NCBI RefSeq assembly: GCF_900536025.1
Contig: NZ_UNOZ01000037.1
Span: 1-64,000 of the forward strand
Direction: 5' to 3'
Source of the DNA: Pseudomonas reidholzensis
Lineage (GTDB): Bacteria; Pseudomonadota; Gammaproteobacteria; Pseudomonadales; Pseudomonadaceae
Length of the DNA: 64,000 nt
In this document: positions 56,064 through 64,000 of the stretch, in pieces
Layout of the letters: each line of letters begins with the position of its first letter
Numbering within the stretch: the stretch's first letter is position 1
Notes under the pieces: model-generated
The model's database searches: none
The model's input: only the letters and a program-made list of their open reading frames with translations
What the model was told of the DNA's origin: nothing
Program-made: the position numbers and the translations under genes

Positions 56064-58418
56064 TCACTCGCTGACCTGAAACTCCACCCGCGCGGTCTCG
56101 CCGCTCTCGTCCAGTGCGCTGAGTTCGATCCGCCCGGCCTGCTCGAAACGCACCAGCAGGCTGTCCTGGCCGCGGGTCTCGCCCACCGGCTGGCCATTCA
56201 GGAACCACCAGCGCTGGCCGCCTCCGCCCAGGGCCGAGACATACAGCTGCAAGGGCTCGCGACTGGTGGCGGGGCGGCGCAGGTTATCCCCGCCACGCAC
56301 CCCGACGATCGACAGCGGCGGCGCGCTGGCGGGCACCTGCGGCGGGCAGCTCGGGTCGATCGCCGGCAGGCGTGCGGCGCGGCGCTCCACGCGCGCCAGC
56401 CAGGGTTCCAGCGGCGCCGGCCAGAGGACGATGTCGCGGGGCTTGGCGCCGGCGCAGCTGGCATCGACCCGCAGCCCCTGCGGATTGACCCAGACCGTGT
56501 CGCGCAGGCCCATACCCAGCGGCTGATCGGCCGCCTGCAAGGTCGGCGGGGTGGTGCCGTCGAGGGTCCAGGCAAATCGCTGGCGCCGGCAGTTGGGGTC
56601 CTGGCGGTTCATCGGCTGGCCCAACGGCCAGCAGACTGCGGCCACGCCCACCGAGGCCGGCACCTGCTCGACCGGCGCACTGATGCCGCGCTGGCTGTCG
56701 CGGTTACTGAGCAGGTCGTGCACCTGCAGCATCAGCGGCGCCGCCGACGCCAGGCCGAACTGGCCGGGCACCGGCGTGCCATCGGGGCGGCCGATCCACA
56801 CGCCGATCAGGTAGCGCGGGCCGACGCCAACCGACCAGGCGTCACGAAAGCCATAGCTGGTGCCGGTCTTCCAGGCCAACTGCGGGCGCTGCACCAGTTC
56901 GGCGTGGGGGTCGCGGTCCGGGCGCGCCTGGCCGCTGAGAATCCGCCGGATGATCCAGGCCGAGCCGGGCGACAACAGCCGTCGCTCGACCAGTGGGTCC
57001 TGCGGTTGCAGGCGGATACGCGCACTGTGGCCACTGCGCGCCAGGGCCGCATAACCACCGACCAGATCCTCCAGACGACTGCCTGCGCCACCGAGGATCA
57101 GCGACAGGTTGGGTTCGGCCAGCGGCGGCAGCACCAGCGGCATGCCGCCCATGCGCATCTGCGCGGCGAAGCGCTTGGGGCCGTAGGCTTCGAGCAACTG
57201 CACCGCCGGCAGGTTGAGCGACAAGGCCAGTGCGGCGCTGGCCGAGACCGGGCCGCTGAAGCCCATGGAGAAGTTGCCCGGGCGGTAGTCGCCATAGCGT
57301 CGCGGCACATCCTGCAGCAGCGACTCGGAGTGGATCAGGCCATCGTCCAGGGCCATCGCATACAGGAACGGCTTCAGGGTAGAGCCGGGCGAGCGCAGCG
57401 CGTGGACCATGTCGACATGCCCGAAGCGGCGCGCGTCGCCCAGCTCGATCGAGCCGAGGTAGGCGCGCACGGCCATGGTCTGCGCATCGACCACCAGGAT
57501 CGCCGCCGAGGTGCGCTCGGGCAGGCGCGCACGCCAGCCCAGCAGCAGGTCCTCGAGGCGCCGCTGCAACGCGGCATCCAGCGTGGTGCGGATCAGCGGC
57601 GGGCTGTTCGCGGTGTTCAGCCGCCGGGCCAGCAAAGGCGCCAGCGCCGGCTCCTGGCGCGGGGCCAGCAGCAAGGCTTCCTCACGCGCCTCGCGCACCC
57701 GCTGCTCCGGCCATACCTGGTAATCGGCGAGGCGTTGCAGGACTTTGTCGCGGGCCCGCTGGGCACGCTGGGGATGGCGGTCCGGGCGCAGCCGGCTGGG
57801 GGCTTGCGGCAGCACCGCGAGCAACGCAGCCTCGCCCGGTGTGAGGTGTCTGGGCGACTTGCCAAGGTACGCCCAGCTGGCCGCAGCGACGCCCTGCAGG
57901 GTGCCGCCGAACGGCGCGCGGTTGAGGTAGAGCTGGAGGATCTCGCGCTTGGACAGGTGCCATTCCAGCTGCAGCGTGCGCCACAACTGGCGCGACTTGC
58001 CGGCCAGGGTGCGGTCGTGCGGCTCGAGCAGGCGCGCCACCTGCATCGACAAGGTGCTGCCACCCGACACCACGCGGCCACCGCGCAGGTTCAGCCAGGC
58101 GGCCCGCGCCAGCGCCAGCGGGTTGACCCCTGGATGGGTGTAGAACCAACGGTCTTCGTAGGTCAGCAACGCCTCGAGATACAGCGGTGAAACTTCATCG
58201 GGGCTGACCGGATAGCGCCACACGCCATCGGCATCGGCGAAGCGCCACAGCGGTGTGCCGTCCTCGGCCAGCACCACCCGCGCCAGGTCGTCGGCCGGCA
58301 TCGGCAGCGGCCACAGGCGATCGGCCAGCCACAGCAGGGCGATCGCCAGCAGACTGCCCGCGACGATTGCGCGCAACACGCGCCCCGCACGGCTGCGTGG
58401 GCGTATTAAGCTTGGCAT
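56064..58418 (-). CDS. pbpC: Penicillin-binding protein 1C
   Basis: About 784 aa from MPSLIRPRSR (TTG 58448 upstream is less likely). A TM helix at about 12-32 precedes a glycosyltransferase-51 domain with EDRWFYTHPG and GGSTLSMQVARL. The transpeptidase domain has the SxxK motif in SPGSTLKPFLYAM and KTGTS in WKTGTSYGFRDAW. A C-terminal BiPBP domain (about 690-784) is present. Its linkage to an alpha-2-macroglobulin gene is conserved in many Gram-negatives, suggesting a defence or repair role at the cell wall. Confidence 0.93.
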   Translation of the reverse strand: MPSLIRPRSRAGRVLRAIVAGSLLAIALLWLADRLWPLPMPADDLARVVLAEDGTPLWRFADADGVWRYPVSPDEVSPLYLEALLTYEDRWFYTHPGVNPLALARAAWLNLRGGRVVSGGSTLSMQVARLLEPHDRTLAGKSRQLWRTLQLEWHLSKREILQLYLNRAPFGGTLQGVAAASWAYLGKSPRHLTPGEAALLAVLPQAPSRLRPDRHPQRAQRARDKVLQRLADYQVWPEQRVREAREEALLLAPRQEPALAPLLARRLNTANSPPLIRTTLDAALQRRLEDLLLGWRARLPERTSAAILVVDAQTMAVRAYLGSIELGDARRFGHVDMVHALRSPGSTLKPFLYAMALDDGLIHSESLLQDVPRRYGDYRPGNFSMGFSGPVSASAALALSLNLPAVQLLEAYGPKRFAAQMRMGGMPLVLPPLAEPNLSLILGGAGSRLEDLVGGYAALARSGHSARIRLQPQDPLVERRLLSPGSAWIIRRILSGQARPDRDPHAELVQRPQLAWKTGTSYGFRDAWSVGVGPRYLIGVWIGRPDGTPVPGQFGLASAAPLMLQVHDLLSNRDSQRGISAPVEQVPASVGVAAVCWPLGQPMNRQDPNCRRQRFAWTLDGTTPPTLQAADQPLGMGLRDTVWVNPQGLRVDASCAGAKPRDIVLWPAPLEPWLARVERRAARLPAIDPSCPPQVPASAPPLSIVGVRGGDNLRRPATSREPLQLYVSALGGGGQRWWFLNGQPVGETRGQDSLLVRFEQAGRIELSALDESGETARVEFQVSE

Positions 58419-58477
58419 GGGGAACCGACCTGGCCAGGTGATGGCCAAAGCCTAGGATTGATCATCAGGAAGCGACT

Positions 58478-58771
58478 ATGCATGTAGAAGGTTTTTTCGA
58501 TTGGCTGGGCCAGGCACTGGGGTCGTTGATCCGCATCATCGTCGACGCCTTGAGCGGGTTGTTCAACCTGCTGGCCAATGCCGGCGGCAACTTCATTGAT
58601 GGCCTGGCGCGCACCCTGGGGATGGACACTTCGCTGGTCAGCATCCTGGCGTTGATCGTCGGCCTGATGTTGCTGTACTCGGCGATCCGCGCCTTCATGC
58701 GCGCCTCGATCATCCTCGGGATCATCTGGCTGGTGCTGGGGTTGTGGGTGCTGAGCTGGATCATTCACTGA
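58478..58771 (+). CDS. Small integral membrane protein between pbpC and the macroglobulin gene
   Basis: 97 aa. An amphipathic N-terminal segment (about 1-40) is followed by two TM helices (about 50-72 and 74-96). The start MHVEGFFDWLG lies after CAGGAAGCGAC. It diverges from pbpC (59-bp gap) and converges on the macroglobulin gene. No domain recognised; it may be part of the same envelope module. Confidence 0.78.
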   Translation: MHVEGFFDWLGQALGSLIRIIVDALSGLFNLLANAGGNFIDGLARTLGMDTSLVSILALIVGLMLLYSAIRAFMRASIILGIIWLVLGLWVLSWIIH

Positions 58772-58835
58772 ATCGACTGCCCGTAGCGTCAAATTCGAGC
58801 GACTGATTCTGCTCCAGCATCCCTGGGGGCGCGTT

Positions 58836-58871
58836 GCGCCCCTTTCGCGACACAAGGCCGCTCCCACAGGG
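58836..58871. repeat. Single REP-like element
   Basis: CGCCCCTTTCGCGACACAAG followed by GCCGCTCCCACAGGG. It is a diverged REP copy abutting the stop codon of the macroglobulin gene. Confidence 0.7.
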
Positions 58872-61800
58872 CTAGCGCGCCTTGACCACCATCTCCCCTT
58901 GGCTCTCACCCACCGCCTGCAGGTTCGGTCGGTACATCGACTCCACCTGCGGTGGCGGTATCCGGTAGGTCCCCGGCGTCACCGCGCGGGCCAGGTAGAG
59001 CAGGTGGGTGGTGCCATAGCTGTCGAGCTTGAGCGCCGCCACGTAGCGGTCATCGCGGTATTCCTGGTGCACCACGCTGGCGTTCTGCATCGACTCGCGC
59101 CATTGCTTCACCGCGCTGCTGGCGTTGTCCAGGCTGGCCGCGCTTTGCGCCAGGTTCTGGTTCTCCAGCTCCAGGCCGGCGGGTAGCAGGTCGACCACCA
59201 ACGCATCCGGCACCTGGCTCTGCGCCTTGAGCGCCAGGTGCACCAGTACCAGATCGCCGCTGCGCAGGTTGCGCAGGTCCAGGTTCTGGCCGTTCATGCC
59301 GAGGAACTCACGGCGAATCTCCAGGCCATTGCCACTCGGCGCTGGCGCCTGGCGCGGATACCCCGAGAGCGTCAGCTGCTGGTAGAGCGTCTCGCTGCCT
59401 TCGTTGTGCACGGTCAGTGGCGAGGCCAGCAACGGCCCTTCGAGCTTCATGCCCGACTCGGCATTATTGAACTCACGCACCTCACCGGCACTGTCCAGGC
59501 GCGCCTGCCATTTGCCTTCCGGCTTGCCCAGCAGGCCGCGACCGGCGAGGAACAGCGCATTGCGCTCCTGGGTCGACAGCCAGCGGTTGGCCGCCAGCTC
59601 GTCAGACAGGGCGAACAGGCGCTGATCGACCTGATTGCCGGCCAGGTTGTTCTCCTGCAGCAGCGCCAGGATCAGCGCCTGGTCACGCACGGCACTGCCA
59701 TAGTCGGCCATCCAGCCATTGCTGCGGCTGATGCCCAAGCCAGCCTGCAACGCCTGTTGCGAGCGCGGCTTGTCACCCATCTTGTCCAGCGCCACCGCCA
59801 GTTGCACCAGCGGCAGGCCCGAGCGGGCGTCGCTGCGCCGTTCGAACAGGGCACGCAGGGCACCCAGCGGCGCCTGCTGACTGCGCGCCAGCACCAGGGC
59901 GGCGTAGGCCTGCACGGCAAAGCGGGTGTGCTCGGCGTTCTGGCTGTAATCGACCTCGATCAGGTTTCGCTCCTGCAGGTACCGCAGCAGGCGCTCGTTG
60001 GCCTTTTTCAGCGCCTCGGCCGGCACGCCATAGCCCTGCTCGCGGGCGCGCAGGAGGAAGTCGGTGACATAGGCGGTCAGCCAGTACTCTTCCTCGCTGT
60101 CGGCGCTCCACAGGCCAAAGCCGCCGTTGTAGCGCTGCATGCCCAGCAGGTGCTCGATGCCCATCTCGATCTTGCGCTTGCGCACCTCGGCGGGCTCGCC
60201 CTTGATGCCGAGGCGCTTGAGGCTTTCGGCATCGGCGTAGAGCGACGGGTAGAGGCCGCTGGTGGTCTGCTCCAGGCAGCCGTACGGGTAGGCTTCAAGG
60301 GCACGAATCTGCTCGGCAAGGTTCAGTGGCGGGCGGCTCGACAGGGCCAGGCTGGCTTCGAGGCCAGCGGGTTCGAACTCGGCCAGGTCGCTTTCCGGCA
60401 AGGTCCAGGGTTGATCCTTGAGCGCCACGCGGTAGTGCTTGAGCATCGCCGGGTAGGCCGGGCGGATGCCCAACGTCCATTCACGTTCGAAGGCAGTCGC
60501 GGCCTCGCCCGGCAGCTGCAGGCCGTTGACCCGCACATGCACCTTGCCCTGGCCGAGGCCACCTTGGGCCTGGACCGGGATCAGCAGGGTGCTGCGCTGG
60601 CCTTCGGCCAAGGTCACACGCTGCTGGTTGGCCGCGGCCAGGTCCAGTTGGCCTTCGGTGCTCACGTCGACGGTCAGTTGCTGGGCCCGCCCGGACAGGT
60701 TGGCCAGGTCCAGCGCCAGGTTGGTGCGGTCGCCACCGGCGAGGAAGCGCGGTGCCGACAGCTCGGCAATCAGCGGTGCGGCGACCACGGTCTTGCCCTC
60801 GGCCATGCCGAAGTGCTCGTCGCTCCACGCCTGCGCCATCAGGCGCAGCTCACCGTTGAAGTCGGGGATGTCGACGCTGGCCTCACCCTCGCCCTTGTCG
60901 TCGAGGGTCACCGGCAGGCTCTGCTGGGCAACGATGGTGACGGTGGTGTTGGGGCGCTTGCCGCCTTTGGCCATCGCCGCATCACCACCGAACGCCAGGC
61001 TTGCCAAGCGACCCTGGCCGGCTTCGATCAGCTGGCCGTAGATATCCAGCTGGTCGGCGCCGTAGGCCTTGCGCCCAAACAGGCTGGCGAACGGATCAGG
61101 CGTCTTGAAATCGGTGATGTTGAGGATGCCCACGTCCACCGCGGACAGCAGCACATGCACCTGCTTGGGCACGCTGCCATCGGCGTTGACGGCCTTGAAC
61201 TTGACCGTCAGCGGTTGCTTGGGGCGCATCTTGTCGGCGGCCTGCAGGGTCAGCGCGAGCTTGCGCTCGGCACGGTCTAGCGGCAGGTGCAGCACACCGA
61301 CGGCGCGTTTGGGCGTGGCGTTGGCCTTGCGTTCACCCGGGCGAATCACCAGGGCACTGATGTACAGGTCGTGGCGCGCCCATTTCTTGTCCAGCTGCAC
61401 ATCGAAGGTCTTGCCCTCGGCAGGCACCTCGATCTCCTGCCACCACAGCGGGCCATCGCTGGACTCGACCATCAGGTAGCCGCTGCCTGCGGCAGGCGGG
61501 GTAACGGTGACCTTGGCGGTGGCGCCATCGCCATACGACGGTTTGTCCAGCGCCAGCTTGACCTGGTCCGGGCGCACGGCACCGCCTTCGGCGTTGTCCT
61601 GGGCGCGGTAGCCGGCCCAGAAGCGCGCGCTGGAAACCAGCCCGGTCTGCGGGTCTTCGACCTCGACCCGGTACGGGCCCCACTCGACCTGGAAGTTGAG
61701 CTTGGCCGTGGAGCCGGCCTTGACGCTGACGGTCTCCTCGGTCTGGGTCAGGTACTTCTCGTTGTAGTTGTAGCTCCAGCCGTCACTCTGCGAGTAGTTC

Positions 61801-63773
61801 CAGTAATAGTCGCGGCGCTCACGCACCAGGCGCACCTTGAGGTTGTCGGCGGCGAGCTTCTTGCCGTTACGGTCGGCCACCAGCACTTCGAATTCAACCG
61901 GGCCATCGCCGTCGGTTTCCTCGCCATCGAACAGCCCACGCAGGCCTGGCAGGCGCTCGGCGGGCCAGATCGGTTGCTCGAGGCGGCGGGTGATCGGCCG
62001 GCCACCGGACTCCTGCAGGCTGGCCTGGACGGTCAGCTGCAGCGGCGAGCGGGCTTCGGCCCAGCGGCTCTCGATGTCGATGCTGGCCTTGCCGGCCTGG
62101 TCGAGGGTGACCTCGTCCAGCTCCAGGTCCTGGTTGAGTTCGGTCTCGGTGATCGAGCCGAACTGGTACCCCGGCAACGCTGGCACCGCTTCGCGCAGCG
62201 GCCGCACATAGGCCTGGCCGCTGAGGCGGTTGCCGGCCGCCGGCGCGCCGTACAGGTAGCGGCCGTTGACGGCGATGGTGGCGGTTTCATCCGGGCTCAG
62301 CGGCGTGTCGCTGCCCTTCAGTTCAAGGGCCAGGCGCTCGGGCAGGAAGTCTTCGACGAGGAATTCGTAGACCTGCTTGCGCCCACCGCCGAGGTCGAGC
62401 AGCAGCTGCCAGCGACCGGTTGGCGCTTCAGTGGCCAGTTGCAGCTGGTATTGGTAGAGGCCATTGGCGTCGGCCTCCCAGACAAACTTGCGGCTGACCT
62501 GCTCATCCGGCCGACGCACTTCCACGTTCACCGGCTGGGCTTTCAGCGGCTTGCCGTCCTGGTCGCGCAGCAGGCCGTTGAGCAGCACCGTCTCACCCGG
62601 GCGGTAGAGGTCGCGCGGGCCGAAGATGAAGAACTGCAGCGGATTGGCCTGCGGCCCGGTGATGTCGAACTCGGCCAGGTCCAGCGCCGCGGTGTTCAGG
62701 CGCAGCAAGGTGGTGTGCACGCCTTGGGTGGCGATCAGGGTGTCGGCCTTGGCGGTGATCGGCAACTGGGCATGGCCATCGCTGTCGGTCTTGGCCTGGG
62801 CCAACAGCTTGCCCTTGTCGTCGTGCAGCTCGAGGTTGACGCCGTTGAGCGCCTTGCCGCCTTCCAGGGCCTGGGCGAACACGTCCAGGCGATCACGGTA
62901 GCGGTGTGCCGAGACGCCGATGTCACTGAGGGTGAACAAGGTCGCTGGCTGCGAGTAGTCGTAGGTGCCGGAGGCGCGCATGACCGCCAGGTACACGCCG
63001 GGGTCCTGCAGCGGCTTGATCCCGGCGATCGGCAGGAGCACGGTCTCGCGGGTGTTGCGCGCTGGGTTGAGGTCGAAGCGGCCGCTGTAGACCAGTTCGG
63101 CCATGTCCAGGGTTTCCTTGGACTGGTAGTAGTACAGGCTGCTGTTGCGGCCCCAGTTGACCAGGAAGGTCGAGAGCATCTCCGGCTTGACGCGGAAGAA
63201 TTCGACATCGACCTTGGCGACGTTGAGGGCGATCACCGGCAGGCCCTCGGCAAGCCGCGTGGGCAGCAGCGAACCGCGGCTGGCGAAGCCGATGGTGGGT
63301 TGCATGTCGCGGGTTTCCAGGCGGCTGACCGACTCGCTTTGCAGCGCGTTGCCGTTGACTGCCAGCAGGCCCTTGTCGAGGGTCAGCACCAGCTTGCGCT
63401 GCGGCTCGAGGTGGCGCAGGCGCAGTTCCATCTGGTTGTCGGAGAGTTCCCAGGCGCCGTCGACCTTGCCTTTGACGGTGTCGACCAGGTGCACCTTGCT
63501 GGCGAAGTCCTGGTTGGCGTCCAGCGGCGCGGAGAAGCTGATCGACAGGGCGCTGGCACCGTCGAGCTGGGCCTCGGAGACATCCAGCACGGTCAGCTCG
63601 CGGCCTTCGTAGCGCTTGGCGAGGACGGCTGGGTCCTCGCGTTTGGCCGGCTTGGCTTCGACGGGCGCGGTGGCGGGCGGTTTTTCTGCGGGTGCCGGTG
63701 TGTCCTTGGAAGAGGAATCACAGGCACTGAGCAGGGCCAGCGCGCAGGCCAGCAACAATCCTTTGTTGAACAT
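58872..63773 (-). CDS. Alpha-2-macroglobulin family lipoprotein (YfhM-like)
   Basis: A 1633-aa periplasmic giant. The lipobox is ALLSAC (Cys18), followed by an Ala/Pro/Lys linker and repeated MG domains. The thioester motif is CLEQ, with Cys1166 in YPYGCLEQTTSG. Downstream is an alpha/alpha toroid (thioester domain, about 1150-1450) and a C-terminal receptor-binding-like domain. The family traps proteases by a covalent thioester and partners PBP1C in wall repair after breach. The length is usual for bacterial A2M. Confidence 0.94.
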   Translation of the reverse strand: MFNKGLLLACALALLSACDSSSKDTPAPAEKPPATAPVEAKPAKREDPAVLAKRYEGRELTVLDVSEAQLDGASALSISFSAPLDANQDFASKVHLVDTVKGKVDGAWELSDNQMELRLRHLEPQRKLVLTLDKGLLAVNGNALQSESVSRLETRDMQPTIGFASRGSLLPTRLAEGLPVIALNVAKVDVEFFRVKPEMLSTFLVNWGRNSSLYYYQSKETLDMAELVYSGRFDLNPARNTRETVLLPIAGIKPLQDPGVYLAVMRASGTYDYSQPATLFTLSDIGVSAHRYRDRLDVFAQALEGGKALNGVNLELHDDKGKLLAQAKTDSDGHAQLPITAKADTLIATQGVHTTLLRLNTAALDLAEFDITGPQANPLQFFIFGPRDLYRPGETVLLNGLLRDQDGKPLKAQPVNVEVRRPDEQVSRKFVWEADANGLYQYQLQLATEAPTGRWQLLLDLGGGRKQVYEFLVEDFLPERLALELKGSDTPLSPDETATIAVNGRYLYGAPAAGNRLSGQAYVRPLREAVPALPGYQFGSITETELNQDLELDEVTLDQAGKASIDIESRWAEARSPLQLTVQASLQESGGRPITRRLEQPIWPAERLPGLRGLFDGEETDGDGPVEFEVLVADRNGKKLAADNLKVRLVRERRDYYWNYSQSDGWSYNYNEKYLTQTEETVSVKAGSTAKLNFQVEWGPYRVEVEDPQTGLVSSARFWAGYRAQDNAEGGAVRPDQVKLALDKPSYGDGATAKVTVTPPAAGSGYLMVESSDGPLWWQEIEVPAEGKTFDVQLDKKWARHDLYISALVIRPGERKANATPKRAVGVLHLPLDRAERKLALTLQAADKMRPKQPLTVKFKAVNADGSVPKQVHVLLSAVDVGILNITDFKTPDPFASLFGRKAYGADQLDIYGQLIEAGQGRLASLAFGGDAAMAKGGKRPNTTVTIVAQQSLPVTLDDKGEGEASVDIPDFNGELRLMAQAWSDEHFGMAEGKTVVAAPLIAELSAPRFLAGGDRTNLALDLANLSGRAQQLTVDVSTEGQLDLAAANQQRVTLAEGQRSTLLIPVQAQGGLGQGKVHVRVNGLQLPGEAATAFEREWTLGIRPAYPAMLKHYRVALKDQPWTLPESDLAEFEPAGLEASLALSSRPPLNLAEQIRALEAYPYGCLEQTTSGLYPSLYADAESLKRLGIKGEPAEVRKRKIEMGIEHLLGMQRYNGGFGLWSADSEEEYWLTAYVTDFLLRAREQGYGVPAEALKKANERLLRYLQERNLIEVDYSQNAEHTRFAVQAYAALVLARSQQAPLGALRALFERRSDARSGLPLVQLAVALDKMGDKPRSQQALQAGLGISRSNGWMADYGSAVRDQALILALLQENNLAGNQVDQRLFALSDELAANRWLSTQERNALFLAGRGLLGKPEGKWQARLDSAGEVREFNNAESGMKLEGPLLASPLTVHNEGSETLYQQLTLSGYPRQAPAPSGNGLEIRREFLGMNGQNLDLRNLRSGDLVLVHLALKAQSQVPDALVVDLLPAGLELENQNLAQSAASLDNASSAVKQWRESMQNASVVHQEYRDDRYVAALKLDSYGTTHLLYLARAVTPGTYRIPPPQVESMYRPNLQAVGESQGEMVVKAR

Positions 63774-63928
63774 GGAGAGGGAACTCTTCGGCAGCGTGTT
63801 CTTGAGGGCACAGACTATAGCGCAACGGCGGGCGGCTTACCTGGCGCTGCGCGGCAAGTGAGACCGTGTTCGCGCAGAAGGGTTGCCGGGCCGGTAGAAT
63901 GCGCCACCCAATAGCAGTCATCTGTGCC

Positions 63929-64000
63929 GGCCTCTTCGCGGGTAAACCCGCTCCCACAGGGTTGCGCGCCATCCTGTGGGAGCGGGTTTACCCGCGAAGA
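63929..64000. repeat. REP pair (REPIN), cut by the window end
   Basis: Inverted REP copies with GTGGGAGCGGGTTTACCCGCG cores and GGCCTCTTCGCGGG flank, separated by 13-14 bp. Same variant as 30113-30206. It lies upstream of the macroglobulin gene. Confidence 0.88.

Noticed and set aside
58899..63914. Long plus-strand open frames opposite the macroglobulin gene
   Set aside because: They mirror the codon bias of the real 1633-aa gene and have no recognisable motif.

Overview
The window is a 64-kb piece of a high-GC gammaproteobacterial chromosome. It is almost certainly a Pseudomonas of the P. putida group. The evidence is the gene set (cheV, mqo, pdxB, tusA, rlmM, acnA next to an Aer-type receptor, a pprAB/tad locus), Pseudomonas-type REP palindromes built around a GTGGGAGCGGG core, and a tRNA-Pro(CGG). 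There is no transposase, phage module, CRISPR array or rRNA. The gene content reads as chromosomal core plus a few accessory blocks.

Layout. 1-441: a 143-bp-arm inverted repeat. 442-7491: a MOSC protein, CheV with a sigma-28 promoter, a degenerate Hpt-like protein, a NarL-type two-component pair, a YegS lipid kinase and a glycosyltransferase. 7480-9787: moeA, moaB, a small YgdI-type lipoprotein and tRNA-Pro. 9855-15957: a REP pair, a lipoprotein form of malate:quinone oxidoreductase, a chemoreceptor, an MsbA-like ABC exporter and a 57-aa protein. 16027-17472: pdxB and tusA. 17544-23025: a periplasmic thiol-redox regulon, with the two-component system DsbRS (copper-responsive in P. aeruginosa) divergent from dsbD, a TlpA-like protein and dsbG. 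23060-29733: rlmM, acnA, a CPBP membrane protease and an Aer-like receptor with an ANR-type promoter. 29734-30685: a nested palindromic repeat island. 30686-35121: an AraC regulator, a thiolase, and divergently a high-molecular-weight FabG with a MaoC hydratase. 35188-37474: a MazG-like hydrolase, cmoM and two DUF4136 lipoproteins.

37573-51914 is a complete Tad/Flp type IVb pilus locus with its own regulation. It holds tadG, the soluble PAS histidine kinase PprA translationally coupled to the TadE/F pseudopilin, the prepilin peptidase FppA and the LuxR-type regulator PprB. A long leftward operon follows (rcpC-rcpA-tadZ-tadA-tadB-tadC-tadD plus a small secreted protein), with flp divergent. 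An orphan receiver (51967-52377) that closely resembles the PprB receiver follows flp.

Next comes the least explained module. It has a TpsB-type outer-membrane transporter (52429-54099) directly downstream of a 543-aa Gly/Thr-rich lipoprotein (54198-55829), and no conventional TpsA. The window closes with pbpC, a small membrane protein and a giant alpha-2-macroglobulin lipoprotein, then another REP pair. The system I consider most worth testing is the Gly-rich lipoprotein/TpsB pair, sitting next to the Tad pilus and its PprA/PprB-type signalling.
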